DNA of 64,000 nucleotides from Candidatus Reidiella endopervernicosa (GTDB lineage Bacteria; Pseudomonadota; Gammaproteobacteria; GCF-013343005): NCBI RefSeq assembly GCF_013343005.1, contig NZ_CP054491.1, positions 1 to 64,000 of the forward strand, read 5' to 3'. Shown piece by piece: positions 8,581 to 16,467 of this stretch (position 1 is its first letter; each line of letters starts with the position of its first letter). The notes under the pieces were generated by a model. It saw only the letters and a program-made list of their open reading frames with translations, ran no database searches and was not told where the DNA came from. The position numbers and the translations under genes were made by a program.

Positions 8581-9015
8581 TCAGCGATGCTCCAGCTGAT
8601 CGATCAGTTCGCTGCTCTGCGCACCGAGCACCTGGTCGAACATCGGATAGAGGATCTGCTCCTCCTTGGCGTTGTGCTGCTGCATCAGAATCAGCAGCGT
8701 CTCGGCATCGCCCAGATAGCTATCGCCATCGTGTGCCGCAACGGCACCCGCCATAGAGCCAAACAGGGCGCGCATCTGCTCATGCTCCATGCGCATCACA
8801 TCGGTCGGTCCACCCATCATGCCGGTGGCCTGCTCGAAGGTAGGGAACAGCAGCTCCTCCTCCATGCTCAGGTGGCGCTCAATCGCCGCATGAAAGGTCT
8901 GAAAACCGGCCGCCGCCTTATCCCACGCACCATCGGCCACCTGCGCCTCGGCATCGGCGAAAAAACGGTCACAACGCTGATGGTCATCGGCGAGATAATC
9001 TGAAATCGAACTCAT
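8581..9015 (-). CDS. Hemerythrin-like domain protein
   Basis: The 144-residue four-helix protein carries candidate di-iron ligands in order: His12, His42 and His48 with Glu52/53, His78, and His114 with Glu118/119 (HNAKEEQILYPMFD). This is the hemerythrin HHE pattern. Cytoplasmic hemerythrins bind O2 or NO or repair iron centres. It starts the leftward trio with DUF2249 and the membrane protein; the gap to the DUF2249 gene is nine bases. Confidence 0.85.
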   Translation of the reverse strand: MSSISDYLADDHQRCDRFFADAEAQVADGAWDKAAAGFQTFHAAIERHLSMEEELLFPTFEQATGMMGGPTDVMRMEHEQMRALFGSMAGAVAAHDGDSYLGDAETLLILMQQHNAKEEQILYPMFDQVLGAQSSELIDQLEHR

Positions 9016-9083
9016 GCTACTTACCTCTTAATACAGTGCCAAAGCATACTGCCCGGCGCTGCCGAGGCGAGCCATGATACAGG

Positions 9084-10019
9084 TCAAAGCCCTTTTAAGC
9101 CGAGATCGCTGATGCCGGTATGGGCAACTCGATCGAAGTAGCGGGCACGATAGAGCAGCCGCTGAGAGGCCCCTGGAATATCATCAAAGGCGGCTCGGTC
9201 GTGCAGCACATTGTTGCAGACCAGCCCCATCCCCGACTCCAACCGCCCCTGAAAACTCGCCTCCACCTCTTTATCGAGCAGTAGCTCAAGTCGATCGCGT
9301 GCCTGTTGCACCAGCGGCTCCTTACTCCATCCGATATTGCGCTTGCGGGCGGTGTATCGCATATGCAGCGCGCCGCTCTGCGGCTCAACACTGAAGACGG
9401 GGCCCACCGCTGAACCTCGACTGCCACCCTCGGCATCTTTACCTGGCGGGATGGTCATCGCATCGGCGAGCATCAGGGCGTGGATATAGTCGGGATTCTC
9501 ATCGCGCAGCCGTATATAGGCGACCTCATGATCGATGAGGCGATTCTCCCCACCCTGCGCCGCTGGGTGAACGCAGTGCAGCATCACGCTGCGGATCTGC
9601 TTCGCCTCGGTATTGTAATAACCGTCGCTGTGCCAGCGGATGGCGCGGTTGGTATAGGGGATGTAACTGGGGTGATCGCCCTCGGGATTGACCGTCAGCG
9701 AGGTGATGCCATCCTCATCGGAGAGGTAGTTGGCATCCATGCGCCGCAAACCGAAACGCTCACCGATGGCTCGTGGAATCGCCTTATCGGGATCGTCACC
9801 GGTGCCACCGTCGTAGATCACCATATTGGTCTGACGCAGTCGGGCCAGCATCGCCTGATACTCGGCATCGGTCAGTGCACGCGGATTGGCCACCTGCACC
9901 ACTAGCTGCTCAAGTGAAGTGGGATAGTTCTCCAGCTTCGCATCACGCCAGCGGTTGTAGTGCTCACTGCTGGCGAGCGAGAAGGGTGAATCGGAGGGTA
10001 TTTCGGGTAAATGGCTCAT
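9084..10019 (-). CDS. TauD/TfdA-like Fe(II)/2-oxoglutarate-dependent dioxygenase
   Basis: The protein has 311 residues from the ATG at 10019. The iron facial triad is visible as HSD at residues 130-132 (His130, Asp132) and His273 in NVLHDR, and a following Arg in SQRLLYRARYF would bind 2-oxoglutarate. This matches the TauD/TfdA fold. The substrate cannot be read from sequence. The frame is open to 10079, but the added residues look unlike this family. It is encoded alone, with DUF302 upstream on the same strand. Confidence 0.8.
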   Translation of the reverse strand: MSHLPEIPSDSPFSLASSEHYNRWRDAKLENYPTSLEQLVVQVANPRALTDAEYQAMLARLRQTNMVIYDGGTGDDPDKAIPRAIGERFGLRRMDANYLSDEDGITSLTVNPEGDHPSYIPYTNRAIRWHSDGYYNTEAKQIRSVMLHCVHPAAQGGENRLIDHEVAYIRLRDENPDYIHALMLADAMTIPPGKDAEGGSRGSAVGPVFSVEPQSGALHMRYTARKRNIGWSKEPLVQQARDRLELLLDKEVEASFQGRLESGMGLVCNNVLHDRAAFDDIPGASQRLLYRARYFDRVAHTGISDLGLKGL

Positions 10020-10141
10020 GAATCGGTTACCTGTTCGCTCGATTACAGCACTCTGCCACGCACACGGGCATAGCGGCACCGACTCTTGCAGTGATGGGCG
10101 TGGTGTTCGTTATCAGGAACTGAACACCACAACCACACCCA

Positions 10142-10528
10142 TCAGGCGAGTGATGCGCTCACACGCTGCAGTTTTTCACGAACCTGCGCCGCAAGCTCAC
10201 CAACCTCGGGGCGATCAACCAGACTCAACACACTGGCCGGATCCATAAAGGCGACGGTGATCGAACCATCCTCCTCCTCACGCACCACAACATTACATGG
10301 CAGCAGCAGACCGATATCGGGCTCTGCCTCAATCGCCTGGTTGGCCAATACCGGGTTGCAGGCACCGAGGATCTTGTAGGGACGTTTGTCGAGATCGAGC
10401 TTCTTCTTCATCGTCGCCTTCACATCGATCTCGGTCAGCACACCGAATTTCTCCTCCATCAGCGCAGCGGTAACTCGCTCAACCACTGCATCAAATTCAC
10501 CCGCTACCTTTACATTAAATCCGTACAT
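10142..10528 (-). CDS. DUF302 domain protein
   Basis: The protein has 128 residues beginning [36 protein letters not shown]. The central [31 protein letters not shown], with two cysteines, is typical of DUF302. The ATG at 10528 is chosen because GGAGAG lies just upstream; an alternative ATG at 10543 overlaps that site. DUF302 proteins are common in sulfur- and metal-oxidizing bacteria, but their function is unknown. Confidence 0.85.
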   Translation of the reverse strand: MYGFNVKVAGEFDAVVERVTAALMEEKFGVLTEIDVKATMKKKLDLDKRPYKILGACNPVLANQAIEAEPDIGLLLPCNVVVREEEDGSITVAFMDPASVLSLVDRPEVGELAAQVREKLQRVSASLA

Positions 10529-10766
10529 CTCATCTCTCTCCAATCTGTTGATCCACTCAACCGCGCACTACGCTGAAAATCAGACAACCGCACGGCAGCA
10601 ACTACATGAGCGCGATACTATCACGACTCCATTAGCAGCTGATTATATAGATAGAGGTGCCAGATCGATAATTCTGACACTGAACAGGGGGCTACTTAGA
10701 CAATGAACTTAGCCACAATAAATCTGCAGCCGTAAACCTAGAGAGGGGAAGAGTGGTAATAATTGC

Positions 10767-10784
10767 CCGGGGCGAAAGCCCCGG
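10767..10784 (-). terminator. Hairpin after the DUF3365 haem protein gene
   Basis: CCGGGGC and GCCCCGG pair perfectly around GAAA, just downstream of the stop at 10794. The following minus-strand bases are only AT-rich, so termination is likely but not certain. Confidence 0.55.
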
Positions 10785-10793
10785 ACAGTTCTG

Positions 10794-11423
10794 CTACATC
10801 GGTTGGATAAAGGTAAAGGCACCGCGAATATCGCCGGGCTTAAAGCCACGTGCCTTGTCAGTCGGGTAGAGCTCTTTGAGCTTCGCCTCAACGGCTGGTT
10901 TGATCTTGGTCGCGTGACAGTTCATGCAGGGCTTGCCGGTCGGGATCGCCTTCATGTAGCGGAACGCCTTCTTACCACCGGCGGCACTGACGCTACCGTA
11001 GGTCGAACGGACACCGTTTCCAGAGCTATCGCTCACACCGCTGGTCACAATCTCGGCGTACTCCATCTTGGTGATATCTTCGCCCTTCGCCTTACGTGAC
11101 TCGAAGCTCTTCAGTACGGCGAGTTCCCAGGCATCCGGCGCATTGCCTGGATTACGAATCTTCAGACTGGTACGACCAACCTTGGTCCAGCCAGTCTTCT
11201 TCATCACCTTGCCCATCGCCATCGGTGCCTTTTTGCTGCAGACATCAATTGCGCCAGCCGGGCCACCCTTCTTGATTTCGGACATCAGCATGCCCTTCAT
11301 ATTCTTGACCATGTTCTTGATAACGGTGCGGCTCTTGGCACTGCGATCACCGATCTCATCGGCCATGGCAATACCACTCTGACAGGCTACAGCGACCGCT
11401 GCAGCGATAAGGATCTTTTTCAT
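10794..11423 (-). CDS. DUF3365 periplasmic c-type haem protein
   Basis: The 209-residue protein has a signal peptide (MKKILIAAAVAVACQSGIAMA) and one c-type haem motif, CMNCH, near residue 167, followed by a tail GFKPGDIRGAFTFIQPM. The KAIPTGKPCMNCHATKIKP context is typical of DUF3365 (Tll0287-like) haem domains, which act as periplasmic redox or sensor modules. It is encoded upstream of the DUF302 gene, with its own terminator-like hairpin. Confidence 0.85.
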   Translation of the reverse strand: MKKILIAAAVAVACQSGIAMADEIGDRSAKSRTVIKNMVKNMKGMLMSEIKKGGPAGAIDVCSKKAPMAMGKVMKKTGWTKVGRTSLKIRNPGNAPDAWELAVLKSFESRKAKGEDITKMEYAEIVTSGVSDSSGNGVRSTYGSVSAAGGKKAFRYMKAIPTGKPCMNCHATKIKPAVEAKLKELYPTDKARGFKPGDIRGAFTFIQPM

Positions 11424-11559
11424 ACTTCCTCCTGGTGAATTTGTTGCACTACTTATTTTTGTTATGCATTCGCCCGATCAAACAGATTCAAACTGCCGCA
11501 GACGAAGCTGCCACCAAGACTACAACAACCACCCGCGATATCAACTCTGTGATATGACA

Positions 11560-12468
11560 CTACTCATTGGAGTCGGCCAGGTGGTCCGCCTCTTCGAGCA
11601 GGAAGGCGCGAAACGCCTGTGCCGCTGGCGTGAGCCGTTTGCCCTTGCGGTGCACGATGTACCAGTAGCGCATCAGCGGGAAACCCTCCACATCAAGCGC
11701 CACCAGCCTTTTAGTCTCTAGCTCCAGCTCAATACTGCGGGTGGAGACCACACTCAATCCCATGCCAGATCGCACCGCCTGTTTAATCGCCTCATTACGG
11801 GTCATCTCCAGGCCGGGGTGCAGCTCTATCTGGTGCTCCTGAAAGAAACGCTCCATCGCAAGACGGGTACCCGAGCCCTTCTCTCGCATGACGAAGGTCT
11901 CCTCCTCCAGACGCTGCATCGGAATCTGCTTCTCATTGGCGAGCGGATGGCTGGGAGGTGCAATGACCACCAGTGGATTCTCCATAAAGGGGTCATATTC
12001 GAGATCGAGGTTCTCGGGCGGCTGCCCCATCAACACCAGATCCTTCTCGTTGGCATCGAGCATGCGCATCAGCTTTTCGCGGTTGGTCACCTCCAGGTTA
12101 AGGCTGACATCAGGATAGAGCCGGTTGAAGGCGGCCAGCACGCGGGGAGCGAAGTAGTTGATGGTACTGGCCACTGCAATGCGCAGCCGACCGCGGTTGA
12201 GGCCGCGCATTCCCTCCAGCACATCCTCCAGCTCCTCAAGGTGATTGAATATCGCGTGGCTGTACTGCAGCAGCTCCTGCCCCGCCTCGGTGAGATAGAT
12301 CTTCTTACCCAGCTGCTCGAACAGCGGCAGACCCACCTGCCCCTCCAGCTGCTTGACCTGCATCGATGCGGCGGGCTGGGTCATGTGCAGCGATTCAGCC
12401 GCGCGGGTATAGCTCAGCTCACGGGCCACGGCCTCGAAAACACGTAACTGTCGGAAGGTGATATTCAT
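11560..12468 (-). CDS. cbbR: LysR-type regulator, CbbR-like
   Basis: The 302-residue LysR-family regulator has an N-terminal helix-turn-helix at residues 1-60 (FRQLRVFEAVARELSYTRAAESLHMTQPAASMQVKQLE), then a linker and an effector domain (RLRIAVASTINYFAPRVLAAF). The sequence resembles CbbR, which activates Calvin-cycle genes in response to metabolites. It lies about 1.6 kb before cbbM on the opposite strand, with a cytochrome and an unknown gene between. The cbbM upstream region contains overlapping palindromes suited to a LysR protein. The CbbR identity rests on similarity plus context. Confidence 0.85.
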   Translation of the reverse strand: MNITFRQLRVFEAVARELSYTRAAESLHMTQPAASMQVKQLEGQVGLPLFEQLGKKIYLTEAGQELLQYSHAIFNHLEELEDVLEGMRGLNRGRLRIAVASTINYFAPRVLAAFNRLYPDVSLNLEVTNREKLMRMLDANEKDLVLMGQPPENLDLEYDPFMENPLVVIAPPSHPLANEKQIPMQRLEEETFVMREKGSGTRLAMERFFQEHQIELHPGLEMTRNEAIKQAVRSGMGLSVVSTRSIELELETKRLVALDVEGFPLMRYWYIVHRKGKRLTPAAQAFRAFLLEEADHLADSNE

Positions 12469-12621
12469 ACCTGAAGACTATAAGGTGAAACTTATCGTTT
12501 CAAGGCATCAACGAGAAATTTACTTATAGTTAGGTGATCTGGAGAACCCAAGAGCGCTAGCAACACAAAACTGCAGACACAAAAAAAGCGCCTGTTGCGC
12601 CTATCATTTACTCTAATGTGA

Positions 12622-12654
12622 TTTATCGCCCCCCCATAAAGGTGGGGCGATAAA
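12622..12654 (-). terminator. Hairpin terminator after the cytochrome c gene
   Basis: An 11-bp perfect stem (TTTATCGCCCC with GGGGCGATAAA) follows the stop at 12662 on the minus strand. An A-run next to a weaker GCGC hairpin at 12580-12600 may assist. Confidence 0.65.
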
Positions 12655-12661
12655 ATCAAAC

Positions 12662-12970
12662 TTACTTAGCCGCGTCGACCATGTAAGCAACAGCAGCTGA
12701 TAGCTCGCCGTCGGTGCAGTCCATGCAGGTACCCTTAGGAGGCATCGCACCCTTACCGTTCTTAGATACCGCGTTCAGCGCATCCATACCGGTTGCAATG
12801 CGAGGGGCCCATGCAGCCTTATCAGCAAACTTGGGGGCACCCGCAACACCTGCAGCGTGGCATACGAAGCACTTGGTATCGTAAACGCCCTTTCCGTCAC
12901 GCTCAGCCTGCGCTGAACTACCCATCGCCATCAATGCACCCGCGATCGCAAAAGCAACTGCCTTTTTCAT
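12662..12970 (-). CDS. Cytochrome c5-like small c-type cytochrome
   Basis: The 102-residue protein has a signal peptide at residues 1-22 (ending SSAQA). The haem site CFVCH lies at 34-38, the axial Met75 is in GAMPPKGTC, and Cys81/Cys84 form the extra pair typical of cytochrome c5. It is a periplasmic electron carrier. It is monocistronic, with a clear terminator, and lies between cbbR and the RuBisCO region, which fits a lithotrophic electron chain feeding carbon fixation. Confidence 0.9.
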   Translation of the reverse strand: MKKAVAFAIAGALMAMGSSAQAERDGKGVYDTKCFVCHAAGVAGAPKFADKAAWAPRIATGMDALNAVSKNGKGAMPPKGTCMDCTDGELSAAVAYMVDAAK

Positions 12971-13355
12971 AATCTCTCTCCGCGTCTAAAATAAAAAGTC
13001 TTAAATTTCGGTGGGCTATCTTGGCAAAGAGCCACGGCAAAGTAAATTGCCCGGCCAGTGGCCTACACACCGTCTACAACCCTCATCCACATCTGCCGAT
13101 AGTATGCCAAGCCTTTGAACCTACTTGCTATTGGTGATCACCCCGAAAAAATAGCGCCCAACATTAGTAATCACCCGCAGAGAAAGGTTCACACTTTTTC
13201 ACAGAATCCCGACACAATCACTCGGTTTTAGGTATATAAATAGATTAAGGGCGCCTATCTGCACTGAAGGTTTATCTGGGATGGAACGCAGCACTGGCGT
13301 CATTGATCGCTCACACAGACAGCGAAGGGACTCAATAATAGAAACGGGGCAGGCG
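12971..13355. other. Intergenic region between cytochrome c and an unknown gene
   Basis: About 385 bp hold no convincing gene. The left part must contain the leftward cytochrome promoter; the right part may contain the rightward promoter of the unknown gene (a TATATAAATAG-like AT-rich stretch near 13232-13245). An in-frame ATG at 13281 could lengthen the unknown gene by 25 residues. Confidence 0.4.
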
Positions 13356-13757
13356 ATGAAATATCAACTACCGCAGCTACCAACCGTCAAAACGCTCAGG
13401 ATCTCACTCCCAGCGTATCAATATAATCGTGCCCGGCTGGCACTGAGACGCCTGGAGAGCCCGCTATCGGTCAAGCTCACCACCATGCCGGGACTACTCT
13501 TTATCCTCGAAGATGAGCAGTGGATCTGTGTTGACCGGCATATTAACAACCGCCCCCTCATCTCCTGGCGGAACTTTAACCTTAATAGACGCACCGGGAT
13601 CAACCAGCCCGTCGGTTGTGAGGTCGACTACTACCATGCCTATGCTGGAATCATCCTGAGAAAAAGCCTCGATGCACTCGATGAGGCACTGATCACACGA
13701 CCCTCAGAACAGCAAACAGGCCTCAAAATGGGTGAAATCATCCCGTTTCCGAGTTAA
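13356..13757 (+). CDS. Hypothetical protein upstream of cbbM
   Basis: The protein has about 133 residues starting MKYQLPQLPTVKTLRISLPAYQYNRARLALRR. It contains a compact, beta-rich centre (LLFILEDEQWICVDRHINNRPLISW) and ends GEIIPFPS. No signal peptide, membrane span or known motif is seen. The ATG at 13356 has GGGGCAGG upstream; an alternative ATG at 13281 would add 25 unlikely residues (MERSTGVIDRSHRQ). I do not recognise it. Its position between a cytochrome and cbbM may be incidental. Confidence 0.6.
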   Translation: MKYQLPQLPTVKTLRISLPAYQYNRARLALRRLESPLSVKLTTMPGLLFILEDEQWICVDRHINNRPLISWRNFNLNRRTGINQPVGCEVDYYHAYAGIILRKSLDALDEALITRPSEQQTGLKMGEIIPFPS

Positions 13758-13851
13758 TTCAAGCACTATTTCTGCGATGACAAGGCGTTATCAAGCTGGA
13801 TATAACACGCTTTTCTATTAACTATCAATTAGATACAACAACCAATCAATT

Positions 13852-13879
13852 CATAATTGATAAATTATGGTATTCATAA
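13852..13879 (+). promoter_or_regulatory. Overlapping palindromes upstream of cbbM, candidate CbbR site
   Basis: CATAATTGATAAATTATG (13852-13869) is a perfect 18-bp dyad. It overlaps TTATGGTATTCATAA (13865-13879), another perfect dyad. Two overlapping T-N11-A-type dyads about 160 bp before the cbbM start fit a LysR-type activator site. A TATAGT -10-like hexamer lies at 13914-13919. Assignment to CbbR is inference. Confidence 0.5.
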
Positions 13880-14035
13880 TAAATCATTGTTTTTACTTAT
13901 GGACTCAGCCGTCTATAGTAGCCGTCCTGCTCGCAAGGGATTGGGCGGCAACCTGTAAGAAGCCACCCACCAACGGATTAACCGAACCTTGTGATGAAGT
14001 AGACACCATCCACCAATTTAGGGGGTTACACCAAG

Positions 14036-15415
14036 ATGGATCAATCGAATCGTTATGCAGATCTGAGCCTTAAAGAAGAAGATCTGGTCGCTGGCGGCGG
14101 CCACATTCTCGTCGCTTACACCATGACGCCTGCTGAAGGCTATGGCTACCTGGAAGTTGCTGCTCACTTTGCAGCTGAGTCTTCTACCGGTACCAATGTT
14201 GAGGTTTCAACCACCGACGACTTCACCAAGGGTGTAGACGCGATGGTTTACTTCATCGACGAAGCCAAGGGCATCATGAAGATTGCCTATCCTAACGACC
14301 TGTTCGATCGCAACATCACCGACGGCCGTACCATGATCGTATCGTTCCTGACCCTCGCGATTGGTAACAACCAGGGCATGGGTGATGTTAAGTGCGCACA
14401 GATGCAGGACTTCTACGTTCCACCACGCATGCTGCAGCTGTTCGACGGTCCTTCCAAGGACATCAGCGACATGTGGCGCATCCTCGGCCGTGATGTCAAC
14501 GAAGGTGGTTACATCGCCGGTACCATCATCAAGCCTAAGCTTGGTCTGCGTCCGGAGCCCTTCGCTGAAGCGGCTTACCAGTTCTGGCTCGGTGGTGACT
14601 TCATCAAGAATGACGAGCCCCAGGGCAACCAGGTCTTCTGCCCTGCGAAGAAGGTTTACCCTCTCGTATATGACGCCATGAAGCGCGCACAGGATGAGAC
14701 TGGCGAAGCCAAGCTCTTCTCTGCCAACATCACCGCTGATGACCACCACGAGATGTGTGCCCGTGCTGACTTCATCCTCGAGACCTTCGGTCCCGATGCT
14801 GACAAGGTTGCCTTCCTGGTAGACGGCTACGTTGGCGGTCCTGGTATGGTTACCACTGCTCGTCGTAACTACGCCGGTCAGTACCTCCACTACCATCGTG
14901 CCGGTCACGGTGCAGTAACCTCACCTTCTTCAGTACGTGGCTACACCGCCTTCGTTCTGGCCAAGATGTCTCGTCTGCAGGGTGCTTCCGGTATCCATGT
15001 GGGCACCATGGGCTTCGGTAAGATGGAAGGTGGCGCGGACGACCGCAACATCGCTTACATGATCGAGCGTGACAGTGCTGACGGTCCTTTCTATCACCAG
15101 GAGTGGCACGGCATGAAGCCCACCACCCCAATCATCTCCGGTGGCATGAACGCTCTGCGTCTCCCAGGTTTCTTCGAAAACCTCGGTCACGGCAACGTCA
15201 TCAACACCTCAGGTGGTGGTTCATACGGTCACATCGATTCACCAGCCGCTGGTGCAACCTCACTCCGTCAGTCATACGAGTGCTGGAAGCAGGGTGCAGA
15301 CCCCATCGAGTTCGCGAAAGAGCACAAAGAGTTCGCTCGCGCATTCGAGTCATTCCCGGGCGATGCCGACAAGATCTTCCCAGGCTGGCGCGAGAAGCTG
15401 GGCGTGCATAAGTAA
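14036..15415 (+). CDS. cbbM: Form II ribulose-1,5-bisphosphate carboxylase (RuBisCO)
   Basis: The 459-residue form II large subunit carboxylates RuBP in the Calvin cycle and needs no small subunit. The catalytic Lys166 is in TIIKPKLG. The carbamylated Lys191 with the Mg ligands is in [10 protein letters not shown]. The loop-6-type [10 protein letters not shown] is near residue 325. The start has a GGGGG ribosome site 8-12 nt upstream. A strong terminator follows at 15447-15470, and cbbQ and cbbO are downstream on the same strand, the usual form II arrangement. Confidence 0.98.
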   Translation: MDQSNRYADLSLKEEDLVAGGGHILVAYTMTPAEGYGYLEVAAHFAAESSTGTNVEVSTTDDFTKGVDAMVYFIDEAKGIMKIAYPNDLFDRNITDGRTMIVSFLTLAIGNNQGMGDVKCAQMQDFYVPPRMLQLFDGPSKDISDMWRILGRDVNEGGYIAGTIIKPKLGLRPEPFAEAAYQFWLGGDFIKNDEPQGNQVFCPAKKVYPLVYDAMKRAQDETGEAKLFSANITADDHHEMCARADFILETFGPDADKVAFLVDGYVGGPGMVTTARRNYAGQYLHYHRAGHGAVTSPSSVRGYTAFVLAKMSRLQGASGIHVGTMGFGKMEGGADDRNIAYMIERDSADGPFYHQEWHGMKPTTPIISGGMNALRLPGFFENLGHGNVINTSGGGSYGHIDSPAAGATSLRQSYECWKQGADPIEFAKEHKEFARAFESFPGDADKIFPGWREKLGVHK

Positions 15416-15446
15416 GCACACCACAGCATCAAGCAGTACAAAAGGA

Positions 15447-15470
15447 GCCCCGCGAAAGCGGGGCTTTTTT
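15447..15470 (+). terminator. Rho-independent terminator after cbbM
   Basis: GCCCCGC and GCGGGGC form a perfect 7-bp stem around GAAA, followed by six T. It separates high-level cbbM transcription from cbbQ. Confidence 0.9.
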
Positions 15471-15609
15471 GTTGTTCGCTATATTTCAGCTTCAAATCAC
15501 ATCAACCATAACTCTTTACTTATCCGACTAATCAGTAATTATGACTTCTATTTATACATGCCCTCAGTATACTTGTCGGCTATTCAAGTATTAGATCTGT
15601 CTGGAGCGG

Positions 15610-16422
15610 ATGATGAGCGAGATCGATATCGAGCAGTACAAGATTACCGAAGAGCCCTTTTACCAGGCGCAGGAGGATGAGGTTGAGCTCTATCAGGCAG
15701 CCTATGAGTCACGCCTGCCGATGATGGTTAAGGGTCCGACCGGTTGTGGTAAGTCTCGCTTTATCGAGCACATGGCGTGGAAGCTCGGCAAACCACTGAT
15801 CACCGTGGCTTGTAATGAGGATATGACCGCTTCTGATCTGGTTGGTCGATATCTGCTTGATGCTGGCGGCACCCGCTGGCTCGACGGCCCGCTGACCATC
15901 GCTGCCCGTATCGGTGCGATCTGTTATCTCGATGAGGTAGTTGAGGCGCGTCAGGACACCACCGTGGTGATCCATCCGTTGACCGACCACCGCCGCACCC
16001 TGCCGCTCGACAAGAAGGGTGAACAGGTCACTGCACATGATCATTTCCAGCTGGTTATCTCCTACAACCCCGGTTATCAGAGCCTGATGAAGGATCTGAA
16101 GCAGTCGACCAAGCAGCGTTTTGTTGGTCTCGACTTCGACTATGCGCCTTCGCAGGTTGAGGCCGATATCGTCGCCAAGGAGGCGGGTATCGATACTGAG
16201 ACCGCTATGAAGCTGGTGAAGATTGGTGAGACCGCCCGTAACCTGAAGGGTCACGGCCTCGACGAGGGTATCTCTACCCGCCTGCTGGTCTACGCGGCCA
16301 ATTTGATGAACAAGGGCATCGCGCCGAACAAGGCGTGCCGCATGGCACTGGTTCGCCCGATTACCGATGATGCCGATATTCGCGGCACCCTCGACCACGC
16401 TATCGACGCCATCTTTGCCTGA
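15610..16422 (+). CDS. cbbQ: CbbQ, AAA+ ATPase of the RuBisCO activase
   Basis: The 270-residue MoxR-type AAA+ ATPase has Walker A GPTGCGKS at 42-49, Walker B-like ICYLDEV near residue 112, and sensor features (VISYNPGYQ). CbbQ hexamers pair with CbbO to remove inhibitory sugar phosphates from RuBisCO. It starts at tandem ATG codons (15610, 15613) after GGAG. It lies directly between cbbM and cbbO; the CbbO partner gene appears broken here. Confidence 0.95.
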   Translation: MMSEIDIEQYKITEEPFYQAQEDEVELYQAAYESRLPMMVKGPTGCGKSRFIEHMAWKLGKPLITVACNEDMTASDLVGRYLLDAGGTRWLDGPLTIAARIGAICYLDEVVEARQDTTVVIHPLTDHRRTLPLDKKGEQVTAHDHFQLVISYNPGYQSLMKDLKQSTKQRFVGLDFDYAPSQVEADIVAKEAGIDTETAMKLVKIGETARNLKGHGLDEGISTRLLVYAANLMNKGIAPNKACRMALVRPITDDADIRGTLDHAIDAIFA

Positions 16423-16467
16423 TCCCGCTTCGGCGGTGATCGCGCAGCATATATTTAAGGTGATGAT

